Notes: a model not told the origin generated them from the letters alone. A stretch of DNA of 64,000 bases from Pseudomonas extremaustralis (GCF_900102035.1 NZ_LT629689.1:124001-188000), one strand, 5' to 3'. Shown: positions 10,703-20,128, numbered from the stretch's first letter. A program made the numbers and translations.

Positions 10703-11305
10703 ATGAGCTTCAGCCCCTTGATTCGCCAACTGATCGACGCCCTGCGCACGTTGCCGGGCGTCGGCCAGAAAACCGCCCAACGCATGGCGCTGCAACTGCT
10801 GGAGCGCGACCGCAGCGGCGGCACCCGGTTGGCCCAGGCCCTGAGCCAGGCCATGACGGGCGTCGGTCACTGTCGCCAGTGCCGCACCCTCACCGAAGAA
10901 GAACTCTGCCCGCAATGCGCCGACCCGCGCCGTGACGACACACTGTTGTGTGTGGTGGAAGGTCCGATGGATGTGTACGCGGTGGAGCAGACCGGCTATC
11001 GCGGACGCTACTTCGTGCTCAAGGGCCATCTGTCACCGCTGGACGGCCTGGGCCCGGAAGCCATCGGCATTCCGCAACTGGTCAAGCGCATTGAAGAGCA
11101 GGGCACCTTCACCGAGGTGATCCTGGCCACCAACCCTACGGTTGAAGGTGAGGCGACGGCGCATTACATCGCGCAACTGCTGACCAACAAAGGCCTGATC
11201 ACCTCGCGCATCGCCCATGGCGTGCCGTTGGGTGGCGAGCTGGAGTTGGTGGACGGCGGCACCCTGGCGCATTCGTTCGCAGGGCGCAAACCCATCGCGC
11301 TCTAA
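10703..11305 (+). CDS. recR: Recombination mediator protein RecR
   Basis: RecR works with RecF and RecO to load RecA on SSB-coated gaps. The 200 residues show the N-terminal helix-hairpin-helix ([20 protein letters not shown]), a C4 zinc finger ([16 protein letters not shown], about 57-72), the Toprim domain ([15 protein letters not shown] and [15 protein letters not shown]) and the C-terminal Walker-B-like strand ending in [10 protein letters not shown] chose the ATG at 10703 as it starts [15 protein letters not shown]; the upstream TTG at 10685 lacks support. It is 66 bases from the preceding gene and convergent with apt. Confidence 0.97.
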   Translation: MSFSPLIRQLIDALRTLPGVGQKTAQRMALQLLERDRSGGTRLAQALSQAMTGVGHCRQCRTLTEEELCPQCADPRRDDTLLCVVEGPMDVYAVEQTGYRGRYFVLKGHLSPLDGLGPEAIGIPQLVKRIEEQGTFTEVILATNPTVEGEATAHYIAQLLTNKGLITSRIAHGVPLGGELELVDGGTLAHSFAGRKPIAL

Positions 11306-11323
11306 GGTCCCACGCAGTCCAAG

Positions 11324-11341
11324 GGGAGGGGGCTTGCTCCC
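11324..11341. repeat. Short GGGAG/CTCCC palindrome
   Basis: GGGAG-GGGGCTTG-CTCCC lies between the convergent genes recR and apt. It belongs to the same intergenic palindrome family as 20102-20128 and 27794-27836 and may act as a weak terminator. Confidence 0.55.
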
Positions 11342-11364
11342 GATAGCGCCGGTCCGGTCAATCG

Positions 11365-11913
11365 TTAACGATCAGTCAGCGCAAACTGTGTCAGGCAAAA
11401 AGTGGGAATCCCCATGTCTTCCAGGCGCTGCGAGCCGCCCAGCTCGGGCAGGTCGATGATCGACGCCGCTTCGAAAACTTTGGCACCCATGCGCCTTACC
11501 AGGTTGGCCGCCGCGATCAAAGTACCGCCGGTGGCGATCAGGTCATCGAATATCAGCACCGAATCGCCCTCGCACAGGCTGTCGGCGTGCACTTCCAGGA
11601 AGGCCTCGCCGTATTCGGTCTGATAACCCTCGGCCAGCACGTCGGCCGGCAGCTTGCCCTGCTTGCGAAACAGGATCAGCGGCTTGTTCAACTGGTAGGC
11701 GATGATCGAGCCGATCAGGAATCCTCGCGCATCCATCGCGCCGATATGGGTGAAGTCGGCTTCGACGTAGCGATGGACAAACGCGTCGGCCACCAGGCGC
11801 AGGGCCTTGGGCGACTGGAACAGCGGGGTGATATCACGAAAGATTACCCCAGGCTTGGGGAAGTCGATGACGGGACGGATCAGGGATTTGATGTCGAATG
11901 AATCGAAGGTCAT
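11365..11913 (-). CDS. apt: Adenine phosphoribosyltransferase
   Basis: Apt salvages adenine to AMP using PRPP in the cytoplasm. The 182-residue protein has the family start ([25 protein letters not shown]), the MDARGF segment, and the PRPP-binding loop [13 protein letters not shown] at about 123-135. I chose the ATG at 11913 ([12 protein letters not shown]); the open frame runs further upstream but without a ribosome binding site in a better place, and GACTCCTCGACG lies just before this start on the coding strand. It is followed by the convergent recR and lies downstream of anr in the same direction. Confidence 0.96.
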   Translation of the reverse strand: MTFDSFDIKSLIRPVIDFPKPGVIFRDITPLFQSPKALRLVADAFVHRYVEADFTHIGAMDARGFLIGSIIAYQLNKPLILFRKQGKLPADVLAEGYQTEYGEAFLEVHADSLCEGDSVLIFDDLIATGGTLIAAANLVRRMGAKVFEAASIIDLPELGGSQRLEDMGIPTFCLTQFALTDR

Positions 11914-11989
11914 CGTCGAGGAGTCCTGGCGGAAAACGGACCCCAAGTATACCCGCGGCCTCGCCGGTTGGCGCGGCCGCGGCGTTGGC

Positions 11990-12727
11990 CTATTGACCTT
12001 CCAGGGAGCCGCCGGCCAGGGCGCACAGCTGGATCGGGTCGAGGATGTGCACTTCCTTGCCTTCGGCGGCGATCAGCTCGTTCTGCTGGAAGCGGGTAAA
12101 GACGCGGGACACGGTTTCCACCGCCAGGCCCAGGTAGTTGCCGATTTCGTTGCGCGACATGCTCAGGCGGAACTGGTTGGCCGAGAATCCACGGGCCCGG
12201 AAGCGCGCCGACAGGTTGACCAGGAAGGTGGCGATGCGCTCGTCGGCGGTCTTCTTCGACAACAACAGCATCATCTGCTGGTCATCGCGAATCTCACGGC
12301 TCATCACGCGCATCAATTGGCGTCGCAGTTGCGGCAATTGCAGGGCCAGTTCGTCGAGGCGCTCGAAAGGGATTTCGCACACCGAAGTCGTTTCCAGGGC
12401 CTGGGCCGACACCGGGTGCATTTCGGTGTCCATGCCCGATAGCCCGACCAGTTCGCTCGGCAGGTGGAAACCGGTGATCTGTTCTTCGCCGCCATCGCTC
12501 AGGCTGAATGTCTTCAACGCCCCCGAACGTACTGCAAAGACGCAATCGAATTTGTCGCCCTGGCGAAAGAGAAACTCGCCCTTTTTCAACGGGCGGCCGC
12601 GTTTAACGATTTCGTCCAGCGCATCCATGTCTTCCAGATTCAGCGAAAGTGGCAGGCAGAGGGGGGCCAGGCTGCAATCCTTGCAATGAGCCTGGCTGTG
12701 AGCGCGCAGTTTGACTGGCTCGGACAT
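11990..12727 (-). CDS. anr: Oxygen-sensing Crp/Fnr-type regulator Anr
   Basis: Anr is the Pseudomonas FNR orthologue: with an oxygen-labile [4Fe-4S] cluster it dimerises under low oxygen and binds TTGAT-N4-ATCAA boxes to activate microaerobic and anaerobic genes. The 245-residue protein has the expected cluster cysteines C15, C18 and C24 ([12 protein letters not shown]) and C117 (SVCEIP), the cyclic-nucleotide-like beta barrel, and a C-terminal helix-turn-helix with recognition helix [14 protein letters not shown]. The neighbouring hemN, cco assembly genes and two cbb3 operons carry candidate Anr boxes (14370, 20030, 23514, 27122), so the regulator lies beside its likely targets. Confidence 0.95.
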   Translation of the reverse strand: MSEPVKLRAHSQAHCKDCSLAPLCLPLSLNLEDMDALDEIVKRGRPLKKGEFLFRQGDKFDCVFAVRSGALKTFSLSDGGEEQITGFHLPSELVGLSGMDTEMHPVSAQALETTSVCEIPFERLDELALQLPQLRRQLMRVMSREIRDDQQMMLLLSKKTADERIATFLVNLSARFRARGFSANQFRLSMSRNEIGNYLGLAVETVSRVFTRFQQNELIAAEGKEVHILDPIQLCALAGGSLEGQ

Positions 12728-12926
12728 TTCTTAAATCCTTGTGGGAAAGCACACATAAGACGTAAGGGTACCGCACTGTAGGACTCGGAGGCCAGTGTGT
12801 ACAGAAAAGCCGCGCAGGTATAAAGATTTGTGTCTTGGTGCGTATCTCACTTGGGTTTCATGAGGGATAGCCGAGGCTGCAGGCTTCGCGCAGGGCTTCA
12901 GCCAAGCCCTGGCATTTGCGAAACCA

Positions 12927-14309
12927 TCAGATCACCCGGGAAAAACGCTGCCGGTTCTGGTGCTCCAGGTAAGCATCGAAAACCATGCACACCGAACGCA
13001 CCAGCAGGCGGCCGGCCGGCAGTACGCGGATACCCTGTGCATCCAGCTCGATCAGGCCGTCTTGCGCCATGGCCTCGAGTTGCGGCCACACGTCGTCGAA
13101 GTACCCACGAAAATCAATGTTGAAGGCTTGTTCGATGTGTTCGAACGTCAGGCTGAAATTGCAGATCAACTGCTGAATCACTTCCCGGCGCACGCGATCG
13201 TCCGGGGTGCACAGCAAGCCCCGGCTGGTGGCCAGTTGTGCGCTGGCGAGGGCGTTCTGGTAGCCGTTGAGGTCACTGGTGTTCTGGCAGTACAAGTCAC
13301 CGATCTGGCTGATGGCCGATACGCCAAGGCCGATCAGGTCGCAATGGCCATGGGTGGTGTAGCCCTGGAAATTGCGTTGCAGGGTGCCTTCTTCCTGGGC
13401 GATGGCGAGCTCGTCGTCCGGTAGGGCGAAATGGTCCATGCCGATGTAGCGATAGCCGGCCTGGGTCAGTTGCTCGATGGTGGTTTGCAACATCAGCAGC
13501 TTGGCCGCCGGCGACGGCAGGTCTTCGCTGTTGATGCGCCGCTGGGGCATGAAACGCTCCGGCAGGTGGGCGTAGTTGAACACCGAGAGGCGGTCCGGTT
13601 GCAGCTTGATCACTTCCTCTACGGTACGCGCGAAATTGATCGGCGTTTGCTTGGGCAGGCCATAGATCAGGTCGATATTGATCGAGCGATACTGCAGGGT
13701 CCGCGCCGCATCGATCACCGCGCGGGTTTCTTCCAGGCTTTGCAGGCGGTTGACCGCGCGTTGGACCTCCGGGTCGAGGTCTTGCAAGCCGATGCTCACG
13801 CGGTTGAAGCCCAGTTCGCGCAGCAGGCCCATGGTGGCCCAGTCGGCTTCGCGCGGATCGATCTCGATGCCATAGTCGCCAGAGTCATCATCCAGCAGAT
13901 TGAAGTGCTGGCGCAGGCAACTCATGACCTGACGCAGTTCATCGTGGCTGAGAAACGTCGGGGTGCCGCCGCCGAAGTGCAGTTGTTCGACCGGTTGCTT
14001 GGGGTCGAGGTGGCAGGCCACTTGCTGGATTTCTTGCTCCAGGCGCAGCAGATAGGCGTGCGCGCGACCACGGTCCTTGGTGATGACCTTGTTGCAGGCG
14101 CAGTAGTAGCAAATATTCGCGCAGAACGGCACGTGCACATACAGCGATAACGGCCGCACGGCCTTGCGACTGTCGCGCAGGGCGTGGAGCAGGTCGAAGG
14201 TTCCGACCCGGCTGTCGAATTGTACGGCGGTGGGGTAGGACGTGTAGCGTGGTCCCGCCAAGTCGTAGCGGTGAATCAGATCGGTGTCCCAACGAATGGC
14301 GTCGAGCAT
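12927..14309 (-). CDS. hemN: Oxygen-independent coproporphyrinogen III oxidase HemN
   Basis: HemN is a radical SAM enzyme that decarboxylates coproporphyrinogen III to protoporphyrinogen IX without oxygen, supplying haem during low-oxygen growth. The 460-residue protein has the family start GPRYTSYPTA and the cluster motif C63-x3-C67-x2-C70 (PFCANICYYCACNK), the additional cysteine C72, the GGGTPTFL loop that contacts SAM, and the HemN C-terminal domain. It lies just upstream of anr in the same direction. An Anr box at 14370-14383 sits 61 bases before the start, consistent with Anr-driven expression. Confidence 0.96.
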   Translation of the reverse strand: MLDAIRWDTDLIHRYDLAGPRYTSYPTAVQFDSRVGTFDLLHALRDSRKAVRPLSLYVHVPFCANICYYCACNKVITKDRGRAHAYLLRLEQEIQQVACHLDPKQPVEQLHFGGGTPTFLSHDELRQVMSCLRQHFNLLDDDSGDYGIEIDPREADWATMGLLRELGFNRVSIGLQDLDPEVQRAVNRLQSLEETRAVIDAARTLQYRSINIDLIYGLPKQTPINFARTVEEVIKLQPDRLSVFNYAHLPERFMPQRRINSEDLPSPAAKLLMLQTTIEQLTQAGYRYIGMDHFALPDDELAIAQEEGTLQRNFQGYTTHGHCDLIGLGVSAISQIGDLYCQNTSDLNGYQNALASAQLATSRGLLCTPDDRVRREVIQQLICNFSLTFEHIEQAFNIDFRGYFDDVWPQLEAMAQDGLIELDAQGIRVLPAGRLLVRSVCMVFDAYLEHQNRQRFSRVI

Positions 14310-14369
14310 GCGGGCGTTCCCCCGGATAGGCTAATAGGCCGAGTCTAGGGGCGTGGCTGATGGGGCATC

Positions 14370-14383
14370 TTGATTTGCGTCAA
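14370..14383. promoter_or_regulatory. Candidate Anr box upstream of hemN
   Basis: TTGATTTGCGTCAA matches TTGAT-N4-(A/G)TCAA in all but one consensus position. Its centre is 67 bases from the hemN start codon, so a class II site at -41.5 would give a leader of roughly 25 bases. Confidence 0.8.
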
Positions 14384-14412
14384 CGGGGAGCGGCGCTATG
14401 CCACATGGCCTT

Positions 14413-15096
14413 CTAGTGGCCCATTAGCCAGTGCTGATGCGGCCCGGGCAATGTCCACACGCCGAACAGGATAACCAGCAACCCTCCGGCCATGCGCACA
14501 CTGCGTTTGCGTAATAACGCGGTGACGCGCTCGGCGGCCAGCCCGGTCGCCAGCAGCACCGGCCAGGTGCCCAGGCCGAACGCGAGCATCAGTAGTGCAC
14601 TGTCCAGGGCATTGCCTTGGCTGGCGGCCCACAACAGGGTGCTGTAGACCAATCCGCACGGCAACCAGCCCCACAATGCGCCCAGCAGCAGGGCGCGAGG
14701 CAGGCTGGACACCGGCAGCAAACGGTTGGCGACAGGTTGTATGTAGCGCCACAGTCCGCGACCGAGGCTTTCGACACGAGTCAGGCCACTCCACCAGCCG
14801 GCCAGGTACAGGCCCATGCTGATCAGCAGCAAACCGGCGAGCACGCGCATGAACATCGCCGCCGGGCTGTTGGCCACGGCCCTGCCCGCCAGGCCGATCA
14901 ACAGGCCGGCCGTGGCATAGCTGAGGATGCGTCCCAGGTTGTACGCCAGCAGCAGGCCAAATCGCCGGCTGCGTTGTTCCTTGGGAATCGCCAGGGTCAG
15001 CGCGCCCATCAGCCCGCCGCACATGCCCAGGCAATGGCCGCCGCCGAGTAGGCCCAGGATCAGCGCGGAGACCAGCAGCGGCGCCAGGTCAAGCAT
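14413..15096 (-). CDS. Sulfite exporter TauE/SafE family membrane protein, cco-associated
   Basis: The 227-residue protein is a six- to seven-helix inner-membrane protein of the DsbD-like / SafE group (HCLGMCGGLMGAL near residue 21, and LLGALWGWLPCGLVYS near residue 140). Members lying directly after ccoS are widespread in Pseudomonas; a role in copper or thiol handling for cbb3 oxidase assembly is plausible but is inferred from position and from the conserved cysteines (C22, C26 and the WLPCG cysteine). Its start overlaps the end of ccoS by 8 bases, so the two are translationally coupled. Confidence 0.82.
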   Translation of the reverse strand: MLDLAPLLVSALILGLLGGGHCLGMCGGLMGALTLAIPKEQRSRRFGLLLAYNLGRILSYATAGLLIGLAGRAVANSPAAMFMRVLAGLLLISMGLYLAGWWSGLTRVESLGRGLWRYIQPVANRLLPVSSLPRALLLGALWGWLPCGLVYSTLLWAASQGNALDSALLMLAFGLGTWPVLLATGLAAERVTALLRKRSVRMAGGLLVILFGVWTLPGPHQHWLMGH

Positions 15097-15307
15097 GGGG
15101 TGGGTCTTTGGGCGTGGTTGGCGGCTCGGGGTCGTTGGCTTCGTCGACGGCGGCCAGATGGTTCGGGTCCTGGTCGTCGAACAGCACGCTGTGGGCCGGA
15201 CCGTCGAGGTCGTCGTACTGGCCGCTGTCGACCGCCCAGAAAAAGATGTAGATGGCGACGCCCACCAACAACAGTGCCGCCGGAATCATGATGTATAGAG
15301 CTGGCAT
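15089..15307 (-). CDS. ccoS: cbb3-type cytochrome oxidase assembly protein CcoS
   Basis: CcoS is a small membrane protein needed for cofactor insertion (haem b and CuB) into cbb3 oxidase. The 72-residue product has one N-terminal membrane helix (IMIPAALLLVGVAIYIFFWAV) followed by the diagnostic SGQYDDLDGPAHSVLFDD segment. It lies 22 bases after ccoI and overlaps the SafE-like gene downstream. Confidence 0.95.
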   Translation of the reverse strand: MPALYIMIPAALLLVGVAIYIFFWAVDSGQYDDLDGPAHSVLFDDQDPNHLAAVDEANDPEPPTTPKDPPHA

Positions 15308-15329
15308 CTGTACTCCAGGTCCACGCGGC

Positions 15330-17780
15330 TCAAGCCGGCTGTGGACGGGTTACCAAAGGGGCGCTGTCGGTCTGCGGACTCGGCAGGCGAGTCAGGCGCA
15401 GGGCGTTGAGCACCACGGTCAACGAGCTGAGGGACATGCCGATGGCTGCCCAGATCGGCGTGATCCAACCCAGGGCGGCAAACGGCAACATCAGGCCATT
15501 GTACAGCCCGGCCCACAGCAGGTTTTCAATGATTACCCGACGCGTGCGCCGTGCCAGGGTAAAGGCCTGTACCAGGGCGTCGAGGCGGTTGGACAGCAGT
15601 ACCGCGTCGGCGCTGGTTTTGGCCAGGTCGGTGGCCGAGCCCATGGCGACGCTGATATCGGCGGCGGCGAGCACCGGCACGTCGTTGACGCCATCGCCGA
15701 GCATCAGCACCTTGCGGCCTTCCTGGTGCAGCCGTTGCAGTACCTGCAGCTTGTCGTCGGGGCGCAGGCCGCCGTGGGCTTCGTCGATGCCCAATTCAGC
15801 CGCGACACTGGCGACCATCGGCGAGCTGTCCCCGGACAGCAGCAACGTGCGCCAGCCACGCGCCTTGCACGCCGCCAGCAATGCCGGGGCGTCGCTGCGC
15901 AGGCGGTCGTCCAGCACGAACCAGGCGAGGGCGCCGTGTGGGTCGCCCAGCAGCAACCATTGGCCAGCTTCCTCCGGCGCGGCAGGAATCGGGCAACCGC
16001 TGAGTTCGCAGACAAAACCGGGCTGGCCGATGCGCAGCAGGCGTTCACCCACATGGCCTTCCAGCCCCAGGCCCGGCGTGCTGAGCACTTCATCGGCGGC
16101 CAGCGGCGCACGGCCGAAAGCCCGGGCGATCGGGTGTTCGGAGCGGTTCTCCAAGGCAGCGGCGAGGCCCAGGCAGGTGTCGCTGTTCAGGCTGCCCAGG
16201 GGCCGGATGGCTCTCAACGCCAGGCGGCCTTCGGTGAGGGTGCCGGTTTTGTCGAAAATCACCGTGTCGATCTGGTTCAGGCCTTCCAGCACATGGCCGC
16301 GGGTCAGCAACAGCCCGAGTTTGTGCAGGGTGCCGGTGGCGGCGGTGAGGGCGGTCGGCGTGGCCAGGGACAGCGCGCAGGGGCAGGTCGCGACCAGCAT
16401 TGCCAGGACGATCCAGAATGCGCGGGATGAATCCAGCTCCCACCACAGCAGACCGATGACCGCGGCGGCGATCAGCGAGCCCAGCAGGAACCATTGCGCG
16501 GCGCGATCGGCGATCTGGGCCAGGCGCGGTTTTTCGGCCTGGGCCCGCTCCAGCAGGCGCACGATAGCGGACAGGCGGGTGTCATGGCCCAGGGCGCGGA
16601 CTTCGACACTCAAGGCGCCTTCGACGTTGAGGGTGCCCGCCGTGACGCTATCGCCCACCTGCCTGGGTTGCGGCAGGTACTCACCGGTGAGCAGGGATTC
16701 ATCGATGCTGGATTGGCCGTCGAGGATCACCCCATCCGCCGGCAATACTGCGCCGGGATGCACCAGCACGCGGTCGCCGAGTGCCAGTTCGCTGAGCAGG
16801 ATGCGTTCGCTCTGACCGTCCGCTTTCAGGCGCAGGCACGAGGCGGGCAGCAGGTTGACCAACTGGGCGGTGGCCGCCGCCGTACGTTCCCGGGCGCGGC
16901 GTTCCAGGTAGCGACCGGCCAGCAGGAACAGCGCGAACATGCCGACGGCATCGAAGTACAACTCGCCCACCCCGGTGATCGCGGTCCAGATCCCCGCCAG
17001 GTAAGCGCCGCCAATCGCCAGGGATACCGACACGTCCATGGTCAGGTGGCGGGTGCGCAGGTCACGCAGGGCGCCTTTGAAAAACGGCGCGCAGCTGTAG
17101 AACACGATGGGGGTGGTCAGAAACATCGCGACCCAGCGCAGGATGACGTGCAGCTCCGGGCTCAGGTCGATATTGAATTCCGGCCAGGTGGCCATGGTGG
17201 CCATCATCGCCTGAAACCACAGCAGACCGGCAACCCCCAGTTGGCGCAGGGCCAGGCGGTTTTCGTTAGCCAGTTGCTCGGCTGCGCGGTCGGCCTGGTA
17301 AGGGTGGGCGGCATAGCCGATGTGGCGCAGCTCGCTGAGCAGCTGGCTCAAGGGCAATTGCCCATCGGCCCAGCGTACTTGCAGGCGATGGTTGGACAGG
17401 TTCAGCCGCGCCTCGGCCACGGCGGGCAGGCGGCGCAGATGTTTTTCGATCAGCCAGCCGCAGGCGGCGCAGCTGATGCCTTCCATCAGCAGGGTGGCTT
17501 CGGCGAGATCGCCGCTGTGGTGCACGAAGGGTTTTTGCACGTCGGCCCGGTCGTACAGGGCCAATTCGTCCACCAGTTGCACCGGCAGCGTCTCAGGGTT
17601 GGCCGAGGCTTCGCTGCGGTGCTGGTAATAGCTTTCCAGCCCGCCTGCCACGATCGCTTCGGCCACCGCCTGGCAGCCCGGGCAGCAGAGCTCGCGGCAC
17701 TCACCGAGAATCACGGCGGTGAAGCGGCTACCGGGCGGAACGGGCAGGGCGCAGTGGTAGCAGGGGGTTGGGGTGGTCAT
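15330..17780 (-). CDS. ccoI: Copper-transporting P-type ATPase CcoI (FixI)
   Basis: CcoI is a P1B-type ATPase that delivers copper for CuB of cbb3 oxidase. The 816-residue protein begins with a cysteine-rich metal-binding segment (CYHCALP, CCPGCQAV), then an HMA domain with GISCAACG (about 94-101), eight predicted membrane helices, the ion-path motif CPC (VATCPCALSLATPTA), the phosphorylation loop DKTGTL, and the hinge GDGVNDVPVLA. Its position in ccoG-H-I-S and the N-terminal cysteine cluster distinguish it from general copper exporters such as CopA. A 114-base gap with a palindrome separates it from ccoH upstream. Confidence 0.95.
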   Translation of the reverse strand: MTTPTPCYHCALPVPPGSRFTAVILGECRELCCPGCQAVAEAIVAGGLESYYQHRSEASANPETLPVQLVDELALYDRADVQKPFVHHSGDLAEATLLMEGISCAACGWLIEKHLRRLPAVAEARLNLSNHRLQVRWADGQLPLSQLLSELRHIGYAAHPYQADRAAEQLANENRLALRQLGVAGLLWFQAMMATMATWPEFNIDLSPELHVILRWVAMFLTTPIVFYSCAPFFKGALRDLRTRHLTMDVSVSLAIGGAYLAGIWTAITGVGELYFDAVGMFALFLLAGRYLERRARERTAAATAQLVNLLPASCLRLKADGQSERILLSELALGDRVLVHPGAVLPADGVILDGQSSIDESLLTGEYLPQPRQVGDSVTAGTLNVEGALSVEVRALGHDTRLSAIVRLLERAQAEKPRLAQIADRAAQWFLLGSLIAAAVIGLLWWELDSSRAFWIVLAMLVATCPCALSLATPTALTAATGTLHKLGLLLTRGHVLEGLNQIDTVIFDKTGTLTEGRLALRAIRPLGSLNSDTCLGLAAALENRSEHPIARAFGRAPLAADEVLSTPGLGLEGHVGERLLRIGQPGFVCELSGCPIPAAPEEAGQWLLLGDPHGALAWFVLDDRLRSDAPALLAACKARGWRTLLLSGDSSPMVASVAAELGIDEAHGGLRPDDKLQVLQRLHQEGRKVLMLGDGVNDVPVLAAADISVAMGSATDLAKTSADAVLLSNRLDALVQAFTLARRTRRVIIENLLWAGLYNGLMLPFAALGWITPIWAAIGMSLSSLTVVLNALRLTRLPSPQTDSAPLVTRPQPA

Positions 17781-17814
17781 GGTTCAGGATCTTTGGTGGC
17801 TGGGTGGGCCTCAT

Positions 17815-17876
17815 CGCGAGCAAGCCCGCGCCCACAGGGGAACACGTTCCGGATGTGGGCGCGGGCTTGCCGGCGA
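17815..17876. repeat. REP-like hairpin inside the cco assembly operon
   Basis: GCAAGCCCGCGCCCACA (17820-17836) and TGTGGGCGCGGGCTTGC (17854-17870) form a perfect 17-bp inverted repeat in the ccoH-ccoI gap. Such a hairpin in the transcript could reduce or stabilise expression of ccoI and ccoS relative to ccoG and ccoH. Confidence 0.75.
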
Positions 17877-17894
17877 TGCGCGAAGCGCGGGCGT

Positions 17895-18434
17895 TTAGTT
17901 CTTCAGGTCTTCGGCACCTTGCAACGGTTCATCACCCAACATCAAGTCCTTGTCATGGCTGATCTGTTCTTCTTCGAACATGCGCCAGGTGCGGTCGCCT
18001 TCCACGCCAAGCAGTTCGACGAAGCGCCGGCCTTCGACTTTGTCGGTGAGCTGGCCGATGTAGCGACCGGGCTCGCTGTCATTGCGGGCCAGGTTGATCT
18101 TGCGGTCCTTCTCCGGCTGGGTCGGGGAAATCAGGTTCAGTTCCAGGGTTGTCGGGTTGCTGTTGCCGGTCAGGTGCACCTCGACTTCGCCGGTCAACTC
18201 GTCCAGGCGCACCTTGGCGTGCAGTTGCAGGGTCTGGGCCAGCAGTTCGCGGTCCAGGGAGCGGTTGATGCCTTTGCCGGCCTCGTAGTAGTTGTCGTTG
18301 ACCAGGTTGTCCGGGTTGTTCACCGCGATGGTCACCATGGACAAGGTCAAGGTCACCGAGCAGGCCAGGATGCCAATGATGATCCAGGGCCAGAGGTGCT
18401 TGTACCAAGGGCTTGCGGCAGTAGCTACGGACAT
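17895..18434 (-). CDS. ccoH: FixH/CcoH family protein of cbb3 oxidase assembly
   Basis: FixH/CcoH is a single-span membrane protein that associates with cbb3 oxidase and assists its assembly or stability. The 179-residue product has one membrane segment (WPWIIIGILACSVTLTLSMVTIAV, about 15-38) followed by NNPDNLVNDNYYEAGKGINR, the family signature with its conserved Asn-Tyr-Tyr, and a periplasmic domain. It starts 15 bases after the ccoG stop and is followed, across a palindrome, by ccoI. Confidence 0.92.
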   Translation of the reverse strand: MSVATAASPWYKHLWPWIIIGILACSVTLTLSMVTIAVNNPDNLVNDNYYEAGKGINRSLDRELLAQTLQLHAKVRLDELTGEVEVHLTGNSNPTTLELNLISPTQPEKDRKINLARNDSEPGRYIGQLTDKVEGRRFVELLGVEGDRTWRMFEEEQISHDKDLMLGDEPLQGAEDLKN

Positions 18435-18448
18435 TGTTCGACTCTCTA

Positions 18449-19876
18449 TTAACGAACTTGTGGGCCGATGAATCGGCTCTTGGCTTCAACACGAACGCTG
18501 GCGTCGTCGGCGTCCTGGAGGATGAACTTCACCTCGTTGGTGCTCGATGGCAATTGCTCCGGCGCGCTCGACAGTTCTACCGGCATGCTGGCGATCTCGC
18601 CAGCGGCCACTTTGATTTCGCGACGTCCTTGCAGTTTGAGGTCTGGCAGGCCAGCGGCGTCGAGCACATAGCTGTGGTCGCGCTGGTCCTTGTTCATGAT
18701 CTTCAGGCTGTAGACGTTCTCGATGCGCCCTTCGGCATTTTCTCGGTACAGCACGCGGTCCTTGCTGACGTCGAAACCGACCAGTGGGCGTATGAAAAAT
18801 GCCGTGGCCAACAGGCTCATCATGGTCAGCAATACCAGCGCATAGCCGATCAGGCGTGGACGCAGCTTGTGGGTCTTCTGCCCCGACAGGTTGTGTTCGG
18901 TGGTGTAGCTGATCAGGCCGCGCGGGTAGTCCATCTTGTCCATGATGGTGTCGCAGGCGTCGATGCAGGCTGCGCAACCGATGCACTCGATCTGCAGGCC
19001 GTCACGGATGTCGATACCGGTGGGGCATACCTGCACGCACATGGTGCAATCGATGCAATCGCCCAGGCCCTGGGCCTTGTAGTCGGCGCCTTTTTTACGC
19101 GGGCCACGCACTTCGCCACGGCGTGGATCGTAGGAGACGATCAGGGTGTCCTTGTCGAACATCACGCTCTGGAAGCGTGCATACGGGCACATATAGATGC
19201 ACACCTGTTCGCGCAGCCAGCCGGCGTTGCCGTAGGTGGCGAGGGTGAAGAAGCCGACCCAGAAATACGACCAGCCATCGGCCTGGCCGGTGAAGAAGTC
19301 GAACACCAGTTCGCGGATCGGCGAGAAGTAACCGACGAAGGTCATGCCGGTGACGAAGCCGATCAGCAGCCACAGCGTGTGCTTGCTGAACTTGCGCAAG
19401 AATTTGTTCGCGCCCATGGGCGCCTTGTCCAGCTTGATGCGTTGGTTGCGATCGCCTTCGGTGACCTTTTCGCACCACATGAAGATCCACGTCCACACGC
19501 TTTGCGGGCAGGTATAGCCGCACCATACGCGTCCGGCGTAGACAGTGATAAAGAACAGGCCAAACGCAGCTACGATCAGCAGACCCGAGAGCAGGATGAA
19601 GTCCTGGGGCCAGATGGTCGTGCCGAAAATGAAGAACTTACGCTCCGGCAGGTCCCACCATACTGCCTGGTGCCCGCCCCAGTTCAGCCACACCGTGCCG
19701 AAGTAGAGCAGGAACAAGACCGCGCCGCCGAGCATGCGCAGGTTGCGGAACAGGCCGGTGAAGGCACGGGTGTAGATTTTTTCCCGCGACGCATAGAGAT
19801 CGACAGTCTTACTGTCTGCGCTGTTCGGGGTTTTGGCAGGCGGGGTAACGTCATGTACCGGTATCTGGTTGCTCAT
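18449..19876 (-). CDS. ccoG: Cytochrome c oxidase accessory protein CcoG (FixG)
   Basis: CcoG is a membrane-bound ferredoxin-like protein; in Rhodobacter it acts as a cupric reductase in the CcoI-dependent copper delivery route. The 475-residue protein has five to six membrane helices and a polyferredoxin segment with two cysteine clusters (CIDCTMCVQVCP and CIGCAACIDACD, about 260-300), plus the CGYTCPQSVWT motif in a membrane loop and a C-terminal Ig-like domain. I chose MSNQIPVHDV (ATG at 19876); the ATG immediately before it is equally possible. A near-consensus Anr site lies at 20030-20043. Confidence 0.93.
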   Translation of the reverse strand: MSNQIPVHDVTPPAKTPNSADSKTVDLYASREKIYTRAFTGLFRNLRMLGGAVLFLLYFGTVWLNWGGHQAVWWDLPERKFFIFGTTIWPQDFILLSGLLIVAAFGLFFITVYAGRVWCGYTCPQSVWTWIFMWCEKVTEGDRNQRIKLDKAPMGANKFLRKFSKHTLWLLIGFVTGMTFVGYFSPIRELVFDFFTGQADGWSYFWVGFFTLATYGNAGWLREQVCIYMCPYARFQSVMFDKDTLIVSYDPRRGEVRGPRKKGADYKAQGLGDCIDCTMCVQVCPTGIDIRDGLQIECIGCAACIDACDTIMDKMDYPRGLISYTTEHNLSGQKTHKLRPRLIGYALVLLTMMSLLATAFFIRPLVGFDVSKDRVLYRENAEGRIENVYSLKIMNKDQRDHSYVLDAAGLPDLKLQGRREIKVAAGEIASMPVELSSAPEQLPSSTNEVKFILQDADDASVRVEAKSRFIGPQVR

Positions 19877-20029
19877 CATTGCATCCCACGGCGGTGGAGA
19901 TTTGCCTCGGCCAGTGCGTGCCAACCGGGGTCAAATGAAGGGTCTTGCAGTGGCGTAATGATACGCCCCCGATAGTGTACAAGGGGTGCGACCTTTGGTC
20001 GCGTTGGGGAAAATCAATTGATGGTGTAC

Positions 20030-20043
20030 GTGATCTGGATCAA
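20030..20043. promoter_or_regulatory. Candidate Anr box upstream of ccoG
   Basis: GTGAT-CTGG-ATCAA differs from TTGAT-N4-ATCAA at one position only. Its centre is 160 bases from the ccoG start, compatible with a promoter having a leader of about 120 bases. Confidence 0.6.
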
Positions 20044-20101
20044 TTGACTTGTGAAGTATGGACGGTTTTTGCCGGCTCAACCTTCAAGACACTGGCATTC
20101 C

Positions 20102-20128
20102 AATGTGGGAGGGGCTTGCTCCCACATT
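20102..20128. repeat. Intergenic palindrome
   Basis: AATGTGGGAG and CTCCCACATT form a perfect 10-bp stem around GGGCTTG. The same family recurs at 46069-46091 and, as variants, at 11324 and 27794. Confidence 0.75.

Noticed and set aside
15252..18452. Long plus-strand frames across ccoS, ccoI and ccoH
   Set aside because: They are complementary to well-supported cco genes and contain no family motifs.
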